A stretch of DNA of 58,455 bases. Origin: Raoultibacter massiliensis (GTDB lineage: Bacteria > Actinomycetota > Coriobacteriia > Coriobacteriales > Eggerthellaceae). Position numbers and translations under genes: made by a program. Shown piece by piece: positions 31,168 to 40,533 of the stretch (positions within the stretch are counted from its first letter, which is position 1; each line of letters begins with the position of its first letter). The stretch spans positions 1,348,815 to 1,407,269 of the forward strand of contig NZ_LT962671.1 of the NCBI RefSeq assembly GCF_900199545.1, given 5' to 3'. The notes under the pieces were generated by a model that saw only the letters and a list, made by a program, of their open reading frames with translations, searched no databases and was not told the DNA's origin.

Positions 31168-32331
31168 ATGCCGAGCGAAAGAAAACCTTGCGTTTGCATC
31201 TTCTCGGCACTGTACCCCCCCGCCGTCGGAGGCGTGGAAACCTACACGGCAAATCTCGCCAAGGCGCTGCGCGATTTGGGCTACCGTGTTATCGTAGCAA
31301 CCCTGAACAGCCAAGGTCTTGCGGCTCGAGAGTCGGCGGACGGCATCGACGTGGTGAGATTTCCCTGCCGTGCTCTTCTTGGGGGACGCTACCCCATCGC
31401 CCGCAAGAACAGCGAGCACAGAAAGCTGCAATCATGGCTTCGATCGCAAGCCGTCGATTACGTCATCGTCAACACGCGCTTTTACCTCCATTCGCAATCA
31501 GGGCTTTCGTTTGCCCGATCCCAAGGTATCGCGCCTGTGCTCATCGAACACGGATCGGCTCACCTCACGATGGGAAGCCCGCTGGTCGACAAAGGCGTCG
31601 AATTCGTCGAGCACCTGCTAACGGCGGCAGGCAAACGACACGGCGCATCCTATTACGCCGTGTCGAAAAAGGCAAGCAGGTGGCTCGGGCATTTCGGGCT
31701 CGTCTCGAACGGCGAACTGTACAACTCGATCGATGCCGACGCATACCTGAAACAGGCAAGCGCGCGATCGTTCAGGGACGAACTCGACATACCTGAAACC
31801 GACCTCATCGCAGCCTTCGTCGGTCGGTTGGTACCTGAAAAAGGGGTGCAAGCCATAGCCGAAGCGGCCCGCATGCTCGGCGCCGACAGCGGCGTGACGT
31901 TTGTCCTCGCGGGAGACGGACCCCTGTTCGACGAGATGGAGAAGCGCTCTTCCGAAAAGCTGCACCTTCTCGGAAAGCTCTCGCCGCGCGACGTATCGGC
32001 CCTGTTGGCGCAAGCCGATCTTTTCTGCCTTCCCTCGCGCTCCGAGGGTTTCGCCACCTCGCTGCTCGAAGCGGCGGCATGCTACACGCCTTCGATCGTC
32101 ACCGACGTCGGCGGGGTCGACGAGCTGATTCCCGATGCCAGATTCGGCACCGTCATCGAAAACGCCGAACCGCGAACCGTTGCCGAAGCCGTGCGCCAGG
32201 CGGCGGAACATCGCGAAGCGCTCGCTGCGCAAGGGGCATGCGTCGGAAAGCTCGTCAGAACCGAATTCTCGTGGAAGAAAACCGCCGAGAGAGCCATCGA
32301 GGCATGCAAGGCGGCTCAGCTATCCGATTGA
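31168..32331 (+). CDS. Glycosyltransferase family 4
   Basis: A 387-aa GT-B enzyme. N-terminus CVCIFSALYPPAVGGVETY; C-terminal donor domain with AAFVGRLVPEKGVQAIAEA, VTFVLAGDGPLFDEME, LHLLGKLSPRDVSALLAQAD and LPSRSEGFATSLLEA. An AGGAGGAG ribosome site precedes the ATG. It is the only plus-strand gene among neighbours that are all on the minus strand, and it converges on ugd. A run of seven C lies near codon 16 but is short. Likely adds an internal sugar of the surface glycan. Confidence 0.88.
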   Translation: MPSERKPCVCIFSALYPPAVGGVETYTANLAKALRDLGYRVIVATLNSQGLAARESADGIDVVRFPCRALLGGRYPIARKNSEHRKLQSWLRSQAVDYVIVNTRFYLHSQSGLSFARSQGIAPVLIEHGSAHLTMGSPLVDKGVEFVEHLLTAAGKRHGASYYAVSKKASRWLGHFGLVSNGELYNSIDADAYLKQASARSFRDELDIPETDLIAAFVGRLVPEKGVQAIAEAARMLGADSGVTFVLAGDGPLFDEMEKRSSEKLHLLGKLSPRDVSALLAQADLFCLPSRSEGFATSLLEAAACYTPSIVTDVGGVDELIPDARFGTVIENAEPRTVAEAVRQAAEHREALAAQGACVGKLVRTEFSWKKTAERAIEACKAAQLSD

Positions 32332-32396
32332 CGGCCGCAAGCGAAATCGTCGTCGGCATCTACGGCACGGCAACCTCTCGAACGCAGATCGGCGCC

Positions 32397-33710
32397 CTAC
32401 TCGACGACGGGGCGCCCTATCGAGATATAGCGCACTCCCGACCCCCCGAACGCCGCCGGTTCGTACACGTTGCGCCCGTCGTAGACTTCCGCCGCCCCCA
32501 TGAGGGCGGCGTATTCCTCCGGCTCGATCGATGAGAACTCCTCCCATTCGGTGAGGATGAATGCCATGTCGGCGCCCGCAAGCGCCGCTCGCGCACTTTC
32601 GGCGTATTCGACAACGCCCGGCTGCGCCGGGTAGCGGCGTTCGAACGCCGGCATGCCGCAGGGATCGAACAGCACCGATACAGCACCTTTGTCGCGCAGC
32701 ATTCCAACCACATCAAGCGAGGGGGCATCGCGCAGATCATCGGTATTCGGTTTGAAGGTAAGGCCGAGCACCGCGATCCTCTTGCCCGCAAGCGAGCCAT
32801 GCCGATCCTCCGCCTTGGCCACGAGCAGCGTCTTTTGAGCGGTGTTCACTTCGATGGTCGCCTTTATGGTTTTGATTTCATGGCCGTGGCAGGTACTCAG
32901 CCAATGAAGCGCCTTCGTGTCCTTCGGGAAGCACGATCCCCCGTACCCGATGCCCGCACGCAGGAACTTCTCCCCGATGCGCGGATCGGCCCCCATGCCC
33001 GCCGCAACGTTCTCGATGTCGGCGCCAACCACATCGCAGAGGTTCGCTATCTCGTTGATATAGGATATCTTGAGGGCGAGAAAGTCGTTGCTCGCGTATT
33101 TAACCAGTTCAGCGCTACAAAGATCCATCACCATAACAGGGGCGTCGAACGGACGGTACAGCTCGCGCATGAGAGAGGCGGCCTTCTCGCTCTGCACGCC
33201 GACGATGATGCGAGAGGGATAGAGCATGTCGCGCAGAGCCGTTCCCTGCGAAAGGAATTCGGGGTTCGAGACGACCTCGAAGCTCCGGTTCGCACACCCA
33301 TCCGCCATTTCGTCGAAGTACTCCTGGATGCGCGCGTTCGTTCCCGGGGGAACCGTCGATTTGATGACAACGGGACAGCCCTCGCTCCTGCTTTCGGCGA
33401 TCTGGTCGCAGGCCGCCATGACGTAAGACAGCTCGGCCGACCCATCCGCCTTCTCCGGCGTAGGCACCGCCACGAACACCATATCCGCATCGGCGTACGC
33501 ATCGCGGTAATCCACGGTGAAGCGAAGGTTTTCCGCCGACTCCCCCATGAGCTTTTCAAGTCCGGGTTCGAAAAGCGGCGATTTGCCGGCTTTCAGCATG
33601 GCGATCTTGGCCTCGTCTATGTCGAGCCCGACAACCTTATGCCCCTTTGCGGCGAATACGACCGCGGCCACCAGCCCAACGTAGCCCGTACCGCATACAG
33701 TGATGTTCAT
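32397..33710 (-). CDS. ugd: UDP-glucose 6-dehydrogenase
   Basis: A 437-aa NAD-dependent enzyme that oxidises UDP-glucose to UDP-glucuronate, or a close relative acting on UDP-ManNAc or UDP-GlcNAc. It has the Rossmann motif GTGYVG at 7-12, KSTVPPGTN at 117-125, SNPEFLSQGTAL near 148, and the catalytic cysteine C260 in GYGGSCFPKD. FEPGL and the overall length fit Ugd/TuaD. The ATG at 33710 overlaps the stop of the upstream GT2 gene; a longer frame has an Arg/Cys-rich, non-family extension. It points to uronic acid in the exported glycan. Confidence 0.92.
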   Translation of the reverse strand: MNITVCGTGYVGLVAAVVFAAKGHKVVGLDIDEAKIAMLKAGKSPLFEPGLEKLMGESAENLRFTVDYRDAYADADMVFVAVPTPEKADGSAELSYVMAACDQIAESRSEGCPVVIKSTVPPGTNARIQEYFDEMADGCANRSFEVVSNPEFLSQGTALRDMLYPSRIIVGVQSEKAASLMRELYRPFDAPVMVMDLCSAELVKYASNDFLALKISYINEIANLCDVVGADIENVAAGMGADPRIGEKFLRAGIGYGGSCFPKDTKALHWLSTCHGHEIKTIKATIEVNTAQKTLLVAKAEDRHGSLAGKRIAVLGLTFKPNTDDLRDAPSLDVVGMLRDKGAVSVLFDPCGMPAFERRYPAQPGVVEYAESARAALAGADMAFILTEWEEFSSIEPEEYAALMGAAEVYDGRNVYEPAAFGGSGVRYISIGRPVVE

Positions 33711-34924
33711 CTGTCTCGCTTCCCTCTTCCCAACGCGTCCTTTACCGCACAGGGAACAGCCATTACGGCCTTTCCTACAGCATACGTTCTCGACTGGATA
33801 ATATCGCGCTTCTCCTGTTCCATCCGCTCGATCGCCTCGTCGCGCCAGGCGAGTTCTCGCTCCAGCTTTTCGATATGCCCCTTGAGCCACGAAACATCGC
33901 TTTTCGCGCGCGCAAGGTCTATATCGAGCAGCAGACCCCGACGGATGGCTTCGAAGCGGCCGGACCGCAGAATTTCGGCGGCAGTTCGCCCCCGCTCGTC
34001 AATGTAAAACCCCTCTTCTGCATCATCGGGCAAAAGCGGCGTAAGGTTCTTCTCCATATCCTCGAGCAAGCCATCACGCGCATCGCCATCGAGCGTGTCG
34101 AGGTTCCAGAGCGAGAAATCAAGAAACCAATTGACGTAACTGCGCTCGAACGTCTCGTATAGGCCCTTATCCCTAAGGCCCCGACCGATGGCAAGGGCGG
34201 CTTTTCCCGCATTCTCCCAAGACCGGGACCGCGTTCTTTCAAGCGAATCGGCATTATTGGTACGATGCATGACGAGCGCATCGCCGACAAAGGCGATTCG
34301 TTCGGCCAGTATAAGGGACATGAACACGAAGTACGCATCGTTTGAGGTTCTCAGATCTTGGAACCGAAGGTCGTGCTTTCGCACGAACTCGGACCGGTAC
34401 AGTTTATCCCATGGCCACCCTACGCAGAATCGAAACATCACATCCTGAAGCGCCACCCCCGAATAGACCGATCCTTCCTCGATGTAGAGCAGCGAAAAAT
34501 CGATCGGTTCGACGCGCTCCGTCACATTATCGTAAAAATTGGAGCGACACACGACCACATCGGCTTTCGTATCGGAAGCCCTCTTCACCATCGATTCGAT
34601 CATCGCGGAATCGAAGAAATCATCAGCGTCGAGAAAAGCGACGTACTCGCCGGACGCATGTGAAAACCCTTCGTTGCGGGCAACCCCCGCATAGCGATTC
34701 TCTTGGGTAAGAACCGTTATGCGGGAGTCCTCGCGCGCATGCTCGCGAATCCGATCGAGCGTATCGTCGGCCGATCCGTCATCGACGACGATGATCTCAA
34801 GGTTCGAATAAGTTTGGCGTCGGATGCTATCCAGGCACCGATCGATGTATTCGGCGGCATTGTAAGCCGGCACGACCACCGATACCAGCGACTCCGGCGA
34901 AACTCCCGCTCGCTCCCCTCGCAT
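33707..34924 (-). CDS. GT2 glycosyltransferase with C-terminal extension (array member 1)
   Basis: A 405-aa protein: GT-A domain in residues 1-220 (VSVVVPAYNAAEYIDRCLD, VDDGSADDT, AFLDADDFFDSAMIE) and a long C-terminal part ending in a coiled-coil-like stretch (DVSWLKGHIEKLERELAWRDE). It shares WPWDKLYRSEFV and the region after it with the GT2 at 36059-37273, so the two are paralogues. AGGTAGG precedes the ATG. Acts at the cytoplasmic face on a lipid-linked or polymeric acceptor; sugar unknown. Confidence 0.86.
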   Translation of the reverse strand: MRGERAGVSPESLVSVVVPAYNAAEYIDRCLDSIRRQTYSNLEIIVVDDGSADDTLDRIREHAREDSRITVLTQENRYAGVARNEGFSHASGEYVAFLDADDFFDSAMIESMVKRASDTKADVVVCRSNFYDNVTERVEPIDFSLLYIEEGSVYSGVALQDVMFRFCVGWPWDKLYRSEFVRKHDLRFQDLRTSNDAYFVFMSLILAERIAFVGDALVMHRTNNADSLERTRSRSWENAGKAALAIGRGLRDKGLYETFERSYVNWFLDFSLWNLDTLDGDARDGLLEDMEKNLTPLLPDDAEEGFYIDERGRTAAEILRSGRFEAIRRGLLLDIDLARAKSDVSWLKGHIEKLERELAWRDEAIERMEQEKRDIIQSRTYAVGKAVMAVPCAVKDALGRGKRDR

Positions 34925-34931
34925 TTTTTAC

Positions 34932-36062
34932 CTACCTTTTCAAAACTCTTCTGACAATGATCTTCAGCGTATCGAGAAGCCCGTCATAGCGCATATGGAA
35001 CCGCAGCAGATCAAACGCACCTGCAGCCTGCGCCTTCTCGTACGCAGCCTGCTTTTCAACATGATAATTGTAGTTGTTGCAATAGCCTTCCGGATCCTCC
35101 ATGATCATCCGCAGATCCGCCCATTCCTCGGGCCAAAACAGCGATTCATCCAACTCGCCTCGGGCTTCGGCCTCGCGATACTCCTTCGAATACCGCTCGA
35201 GAAACGGCATCTGGAATTCGGGAGCCAAAAGCGAGAAGGAAAAATTCAGATTGTGCATTTTCTTATAGTGGAAGATTCCTATGAAGCGCTGTTCGAGCGC
35301 AGGGTTTTCTGCGAGAAACCCCCTGATCCACGCATACTCGTCAGGCATGCAGAACACCTTGTTGTTTTGGTTGATCGACGACGCGGCGTTATCCTGCCGA
35401 TAGCAGTAAAACGCCTCGGGCAGAGCATATATCCGCTTTGCCCAGCAAAACGTCTGAAACCAGAATCCGTTATCCTGGTAAGAGGCTCCAGGGCTCTCGT
35501 GATGCCTGATGTTATGCTTGCGAATGAAATCGGTCCGGTAAATGCCCGTCCAGTTGAGCATCTGCATGTTGAATACATCGAGGTTGTCGGCCGGATTCAA
35601 GACCGTATTGTAATACTCGCTATGCGGCGTAAGCTTTTCCTCCCAGAAAATCCGCTCCCCGTCTGCCCCCGTTTTGAACTTGGTAAAATCGGAGCGGACA
35701 AAATCGACGTCATTCTCCCGAGCAGCCGCGTAAAGTTTCTCGTACATGGTAGGCAAAATGAAATCGTCCGACTCGACGATCCCGATATATTCGCCCTTCG
35801 CGATATCCATGCCCCGATTCATACTGTGCCCATACCCCCCGTTGGGCTTGTCGATAACCACGATTCGCTCATCGCGTGCAGCGTATTCCTCGATCACATC
35901 GAGCGTAGAGTCCGTCGATCCATCGTTAACGCAAATCACCTCGATGTTGCGCAGGGTCTGTCCCAATACGCTGTCAAGAACCTCGGGTAGAAAGGCTTCG
36001 ACATTGTAGCAGGGGATCACGACCGAAACGGCCGGACGCACCGACTGGCTGCTTACGCTCAT
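34932..36062 (-). CDS. GT2 glycosyltransferase (array member 2)
   Basis: A 376-aa GT-A enzyme: VSVVIPCYNVEAFLPEVLD, VNDGSTDST, IVESDDFILPTMYEKL. The family Asp-x-Asp appears here as ESDD. The C-terminal half (NIRHHESPGASYQDNGFWFQ, YCYRQDN) resembles that of the GT2 at 37395-38525. ATG at 36062 overlaps the stop of the upstream gene (ATGA), and a GAGGAA site precedes it. Part of a tightly packed minus-strand run. Confidence 0.86.
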   Translation of the reverse strand: MSVSSQSVRPAVSVVIPCYNVEAFLPEVLDSVLGQTLRNIEVICVNDGSTDSTLDVIEEYAARDERIVVIDKPNGGYGHSMNRGMDIAKGEYIGIVESDDFILPTMYEKLYAAARENDVDFVRSDFTKFKTGADGERIFWEEKLTPHSEYYNTVLNPADNLDVFNMQMLNWTGIYRTDFIRKHNIRHHESPGASYQDNGFWFQTFCWAKRIYALPEAFYCYRQDNAASSINQNNKVFCMPDEYAWIRGFLAENPALEQRFIGIFHYKKMHNLNFSFSLLAPEFQMPFLERYSKEYREAEARGELDESLFWPEEWADLRMIMEDPEGYCNNYNYHVEKQAAYEKAQAAGAFDLLRFHMRYDGLLDTLKIIVRRVLKR

Positions 36063-37273
36063 CTCTGTTCCTCGCTCTCGTTGCAACCGCTCTCGACGGC
36101 GCCGGCACCAACATAGGAAAGAAGGGCGCCGCGGTCTTTCGCATGGCGTTTCCCGTCTTCCTCTTCTCCCTTTATTTTTCGTATCGCCCAGTAAACCATA
36201 TCTCCAAAGGCCGATTTGTATCCGCGTTTCTGCGCTTCGGCGAAAAAGGCAACCACGTAGCTGAGACGGGGATGCTTATCGTTTCTCCGGGGATCGCAGG
36301 GCACCGCTCCGCCCAACTCGGCGGCAAGGCTCGCATACCGCTCGTGGCAATCGGCCGTAAGAGTGAAGTATCCGACGCCGTGGTGCGCAAGCTCGATTTC
36401 AGGGAAGCCCCCGTTCACGAGGCGCTCGATCAGCCCGCGGCGCACAGGTCCCGCAGGCAGGGTTTCGATGTTCCAAAGAGTGTAGTCGAACGCCCAGTTG
36501 AGAAACCCCCACGACATGCGCTCGTAGCGCACGGGATCCTCCTGCAGCTTCTCTTTCAGCAGGCAAATGCCATGGTAGAACTCGGTCGGGTTCGCAGTGC
36601 GGGAATTCGAAACCGATCCCGAACGGTTCATGCGATGTTTGATGAGCACTTCGTCGTAGAAGCTGATTCGCCGCGCAAGCACAAGCGATAAAAATACGAA
36701 GTACAGATCTTCGCTGTTGCTCATAGGAGGAAACCGGAGGGCGTTGTCTTCGACGAACGACCGTCTGTAGAGTTTGTCCCAGGGCCACCCGATAAACGCC
36801 GTCAGGATGTAGTCGTACATATCTGCACAGGAAAACGGATCCTTTGCGGGAATCTGGTCGACTTTCGCAGTCCAAGGAGCCTTCGAAACGGCACCGGTGG
36901 CATGATCGTACTCGACCGATCGGCATACGACGATATCGGCATCCGATTCGACCGCCCGACCATGAAGCTTTTCTATCATCTCGCAATCGTATATATCGTC
37001 GGAGTCGAGCAGCATAAGATACTCGCCCGTGGCGAGATCGATTCCCCGATTGCGCGACAACGCCGGTCCAGCGTTGTCCTGGGTATATACGGCAACACGT
37101 TCATCGCCTGCCGCATACTCTTCGAGAATCTGCAGAGATCCGTCTTTCGACCCGTCGTCGATGCATACGACTTCGAGATCGCGATACGTCTGGGACAAAA
37201 CAGTATCCATGGTTTCACGCAAACATGATTCCATGTTGTACACCGTTAGGATCACCGACACTTTATCCGCCAA
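36059..37273 (-). CDS. GT2 glycosyltransferase with TTG start (array member 3)
   Basis: A 404-aa GT-A enzyme: VSVILTVYNMESCLRETMD, IDDGSKDGS, LLDSDDIYDCEMIEKL, then WPWDKLYRRSFVEDN shared with array member 1. The start is TTG at 37273, with GGAG five bases upstream and the GT2 beta-strand beginning immediately after; no nearby ATG fits. The last 30 residues are charged and variable. Preceded by a 121-bp gap that holds a promoter-like pair. Confidence 0.85.
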   Translation of the reverse strand: MADKVSVILTVYNMESCLRETMDTVLSQTYRDLEVVCIDDGSKDGSLQILEEYAAGDERVAVYTQDNAGPALSRNRGIDLATGEYLMLLDSDDIYDCEMIEKLHGRAVESDADIVVCRSVEYDHATGAVSKAPWTAKVDQIPAKDPFSCADMYDYILTAFIGWPWDKLYRRSFVEDNALRFPPMSNSEDLYFVFLSLVLARRISFYDEVLIKHRMNRSGSVSNSRTANPTEFYHGICLLKEKLQEDPVRYERMSWGFLNWAFDYTLWNIETLPAGPVRRGLIERLVNGGFPEIELAHHGVGYFTLTADCHERYASLAAELGGAVPCDPRRNDKHPRLSYVVAFFAEAQKRGYKSAFGDMVYWAIRKIKGEEEDGKRHAKDRGALLSYVGAGAVESGCNESEEQR

Positions 37274-37344
37274 ACCAGCTCCTCAATCAACCAACAGTGT
37301 GAAACGCGCGCGGTACCGAAAACTGCACCACGCATCGAAGTACG

Positions 37345-37373
37345 ATCTTATCAATTCGCCCGCTTGCAGCCAA
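37345..37373 (-). promoter_or_regulatory. Candidate internal promoter in the GT2 array
   Basis: On the minus strand TTGGCT (37373-37368), 17 bp, then TAAGAT (37350-37345), giving a leader of about 65 nt before the TTG-started GT2 gene. It lies in the largest gap of the array. Confidence 0.4.
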
Positions 37374-37394
37374 CCAAAACGCACAGGGAATCGC

Positions 37395-38525
37395 CTACTT
37401 CACTTTTTCAGCACTCTCAGGCGATACCGTCCTCCGAGAGAACCTGCCCAGAGCGCCAAGAGCGCCTATAGGGCCCTGCGCCCGCAAGCGAACGATGAGC
37501 TCATGCGCGAGATGCCGCGCATAGGGCACAGGCGAAATGCGGGCGTTCCCGTCGCCACCGGTCTGCTCAAGGTAGAATCGCTTCTTCGACGGAGAAAGCT
37601 TCGGATGATCGAGCACGAGATCCGCACGCATCGCACCGAGCAGCTCCCGTATGCCAACACGCACCGTCGGAACCTCCCAGCCACCTTGCTCGACTACGAT
37701 ATCGATGTAGTTGAAGCCGCGTTGGTAGTGCGCATGCCAAACATCCCGGTTTTCGATTCCGCAAGCACGCAGGCTCTCCGTCATCTCCATCCAGCGAAGC
37801 AAGGGCAAAGACAGCTTCTTCTCATCAAGGGGCGCATCGCCTTTTCGGGGCAGTTCGTTTCGGTAGCAGTAGTGCATCGAATCAAGATAGATGATGCGCT
37901 TCGCCCGGCAAAGCGTGTCGACCAAAAACGGGTTATCGGCCCACCCCGCACCAGGGTACTCGTGAAAGCGAATGCCGTTTTCGTCCAAAAAGCTTTTCCG
38001 ATACAGAGCCGACCATATCGAAGGATGCCCTTCGAGCAGTTCGGGGACGCCCTCGATGGACTGCGGTTCTCTGGTTGTTTTCAGCCGTTTGTACAGGTAC
38101 CCGGGAACGACCCGTTCGCTTAGGGGATCGTCCCAGCCAACCACATCGAACCATGCCTCCTTCACGACGTCCGCCGGATGCTCGAAGGAATCGGCGAACG
38201 CGAGCAAATCCTCGAACATGGTTGGAAGGAGGTAATCGTCGGGTTCGACGATGGCGACGTAGTCCCCCGAAGCAAGCTCGATCCCACGATTGCATGTGGC
38301 GCCGTACCCCTCGTTTTCCTTGTCGACGACGCGGATGCGGGCATCGGCGGCGGCGTGGCGCTTCATGATGGCAAGGGAATCGTCGGTCGATCCGTCGTTG
38401 AGGCAGATGATCTCCATATCGCGCGCCGTTTGATACTCGATGCTTTCCAAACACTGGTCGAGAAAAGCGGCGACGTTGCAGATGGGAACGATTACCGATA
38501 TACGGGGAGCGTGCGGATCGGCCAT
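37395..38525 (-). CDS. GT2 glycosyltransferase (array member 4)
   Basis: A 376-aa GT-A enzyme: ISVIVPICNVAAFLDQCLE, LNDGSTDDS, IVEPDDYLLPTMFEDL (the metal site reads EPDD). The C-terminal half matches array member 2 (GIRFHEYPGAGWADNPF, YCYRNE). ATG at 38525 has a GGGGAGA site. It starts one base after the stop of the upstream GT2 gene, so translation is probably coupled. Confidence 0.86.
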   Translation of the reverse strand: MADPHAPRISVIVPICNVAAFLDQCLESIEYQTARDMEIICLNDGSTDDSLAIMKRHAAADARIRVVDKENEGYGATCNRGIELASGDYVAIVEPDDYLLPTMFEDLLAFADSFEHPADVVKEAWFDVVGWDDPLSERVVPGYLYKRLKTTREPQSIEGVPELLEGHPSIWSALYRKSFLDENGIRFHEYPGAGWADNPFLVDTLCRAKRIIYLDSMHYCYRNELPRKGDAPLDEKKLSLPLLRWMEMTESLRACGIENRDVWHAHYQRGFNYIDIVVEQGGWEVPTVRVGIRELLGAMRADLVLDHPKLSPSKKRFYLEQTGGDGNARISPVPYARHLAHELIVRLRAQGPIGALGALGRFSRRTVSPESAEKVK

Positions 38526-38526
38526 G

Positions 38527-39519
38527 CTATCTCCCCTTGATTCGAGCAAGCTTATCCGCGTCAACGCCAAGGTAATGCAAAACCGCAGCCTGACGGTACC
38601 GGCGAGCAGTCAGCGCCGCGAACCGAGGGTGGCTCTTTTCGAGCCACAGGCGGAACTCCCGAGCCCTCCGCATGCCTCGCTTTCGATCCTTGTCGAATAT
38701 CAGCAGGACGTTATAGTGCGTATTGACGATCAGCTGCGCCTTCCTCGTCACATACCGCCCGACAGGCTCGCTGAAGCCGTCGGATTCGGCGAACAAAAGC
38801 ATTTCCCTGACCACCGTCTCGTGATGCGCGTAGCGCTTCACCCAGTTCTCGGCGGCAACGCTCTGGTTCGCATTGCCCACGAGATACTGGTACAGCTCGA
38901 TCGGCAGAAACGTGACCGTATTCGCAAAGCTCGTCGCTTTGACGATGTATTCGTAATCAACATAGAAGATGCCTTCGCGTATGCGGATGCCCCTCTTTCG
39001 CAACAGTTCCGTCTTGGTCGTAAGGGTGTGAATGGTAATCGAAGATTCGGTATCGCGTTCGTTGCACACGTCTTCGAACCGAAGCTCGCGGTCGGTCTCG
39101 ATGTAATCGGGAAAGCGGATAACATCGCCTTCCATCGAAGACATGTCGACTTCGCGCCGCTCATCGACCACGATATCGGAGTCGATGCCGCGAAGGCGCT
39201 CGAGCAGCAAGACAAGGTTTTCGGTTGCAACCCAGTCATCGCCGTCGACGATGCGAAAGTACTTCCCCGTCGCGTGCGCTATGCCCGCGTTGATGCCCGA
39301 ACCGTGTCCTCCGTTCTCCTTGTCGATGAGGCGAAAAATCGAGGGGTACGCAGCAACGAAACGCTCGGCGATCTCTTTCGTCGAATCGGTCGATCCGTCG
39401 TTGACGATCAGGACTTCGACGTCATCGGAAAAACGGGGATCAGCGAAAGAGGAAAGCCCTCGCTCGAGATACGTCTCGACGTTGTAGCAGGGCATGGCCA
39501 CCGTAAGAAGCTTGCTCAC
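38527..39519 (-). CDS. GT2 glycosyltransferase with GTG start (array member 5)
   Basis: A 330-aa GT-A enzyme: LLTVAMPCYNVETYLERGL, VNDGSTDST, RIVDGDDWVATENL. The GTG at 39519 is chosen because AAAGGAGG lies seven bases upstream and the codon overlaps the stop of the upstream gene (GTGA). Earlier ATGs in this frame lie deep inside that gene and give a basic non-GT extension. The C-terminus (RRMRAREFRLWLEKSH type) is basic and may bind the membrane. Confidence 0.85.
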   Translation of the reverse strand: MSKLLTVAMPCYNVETYLERGLSSFADPRFSDDVEVLIVNDGSTDSTKEIAERFVAAYPSIFRLIDKENGGHGSGINAGIAHATGKYFRIVDGDDWVATENLVLLLERLRGIDSDIVVDERREVDMSSMEGDVIRFPDYIETDRELRFEDVCNERDTESSITIHTLTTKTELLRKRGIRIREGIFYVDYEYIVKATSFANTVTFLPIELYQYLVGNANQSVAAENWVKRYAHHETVVREMLLFAESDGFSEPVGRYVTRKAQLIVNTHYNVLLIFDKDRKRGMRRAREFRLWLEKSHPRFAALTARRYRQAAVLHYLGVDADKLARIKGR

Positions 39520-40532
39520 AGCTTCGCCTCCTTTCGATCGTATCCCTTCATGCGGTTCAGCACGCCGAATTCGAACCTCAGCAAGCCGGGGCAATGCGCG
39601 AGTTGCCAGGCAGCGGCCTTTCTGGCAAAGGACAGGGGGGATTTCATCAATCGCGGATAGTTGTCCTTGAAATCGCCGAAAAGCCGATCGAGAGCCGAGG
39701 ATTCGTCGAGCAGCGGATCCGTCACGCCGAAGCGAGCCCATTTCACCAGAAGGGAAAACGAGCTTTTCGCAGCTCGATCCCGCGCGAGCTCGAGCACCTT
39801 CCCACTACCGAAATCTTGGGCGAATCCAACCATGAGACGGTCCGCCTCAATCAGATCGAACCCGCGCCCATCGAGCCCGTTGTACGATATGCTTCCGAGA
39901 TTCTGAAAATAAAAGTATTCGACGCGATTCGAAACGACTACGCGCTTCGCCTTCGCAAGCAATTTGAAGTTGCCCACCCGGTCCTCGCAGGTGAGCCCTT
40001 CGGGAAAACAGCCCGGCATGCACGCATCGAACAGGCTGCGCCGATACAGGCGGTTCCACACCGCGTATTCCTCCCGAAAAAGCATTTCGGCAAGCGCTTC
40101 TTCGGAAGAGAGCACTCGCAGGGATTCCACCACGTCTTCGATCGGCTGAGGCTTCGAGCACAGCAGATACTGAACCTGCGCTACGTCGCTTTCGGTTTTC
40201 TCGATGGCGCGTAAAAGCGTCTCGAACATGGTGGGAGCCGCCCAGTCGTCGGCATCGACGAATCCGATGTAGCGCCCCGTCGAGGCCGCAACGCCCGCAT
40301 TGCGGGCCGCAGACACTCCCAGGGCATGGCCGTGGCGTATGACGACCGTGCGATCCCGCCTCGCCGCAAAGGCTTCGCACAAAGCCGTCGATCCGTCCGT
40401 AGATCCGTCATCGACCAGCACGATTTCAATATCGGCAAAGGTCTGCGCGGCGATCGAATCCAGGCAGCGCTCGAGATAAGCGGCCGCATTGTGCACGGGA
40501 ACGATAACGCTGACAACGGGAAAGTCCGCCAT
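39516..40532 (-). CDS. GT2 glycosyltransferase (array member 6)
   Basis: A 338-aa GT-A enzyme: VSVIVPVHNAAAYLERCLD, VDDGSTDGST, GFVDADDWAAPTMFETLL. It is the first of the array and starts one base after the ABC ATPase gene, with a GAGGGAA site. It therefore belongs to a unit running from the ABC exporter into the glycosyltransferases, so its product probably helps build the exporter's cargo. Confidence 0.87.
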   Translation of the reverse strand: MADFPVVSVIVPVHNAAAYLERCLDSIAAQTFADIEIVLVDDGSTDGSTALCEAFAARRDRTVVIRHGHALGVSAARNAGVAASTGRYIGFVDADDWAAPTMFETLLRAIEKTESDVAQVQYLLCSKPQPIEDVVESLRVLSSEEALAEMLFREEYAVWNRLYRRSLFDACMPGCFPEGLTCEDRVGNFKLLAKAKRVVVSNRVEYFYFQNLGSISYNGLDGRGFDLIEADRLMVGFAQDFGSGKVLELARDRAAKSSFSLLVKWARFGVTDPLLDESSALDRLFGDFKDNYPRLMKSPLSFARKAAAWQLAHCPGLLRFEFGVLNRMKGYDRKEAKL

Positions 40533-40533
40533 G

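Noticed and set aside
31215..31221. Run of seven C near the start of the GT4 gene at 31168
   Set aside because: It is shorter than the two nine-base runs and expected from base composition; it encodes a normal Pro-Pro of this family, so phase variation is not claimed.
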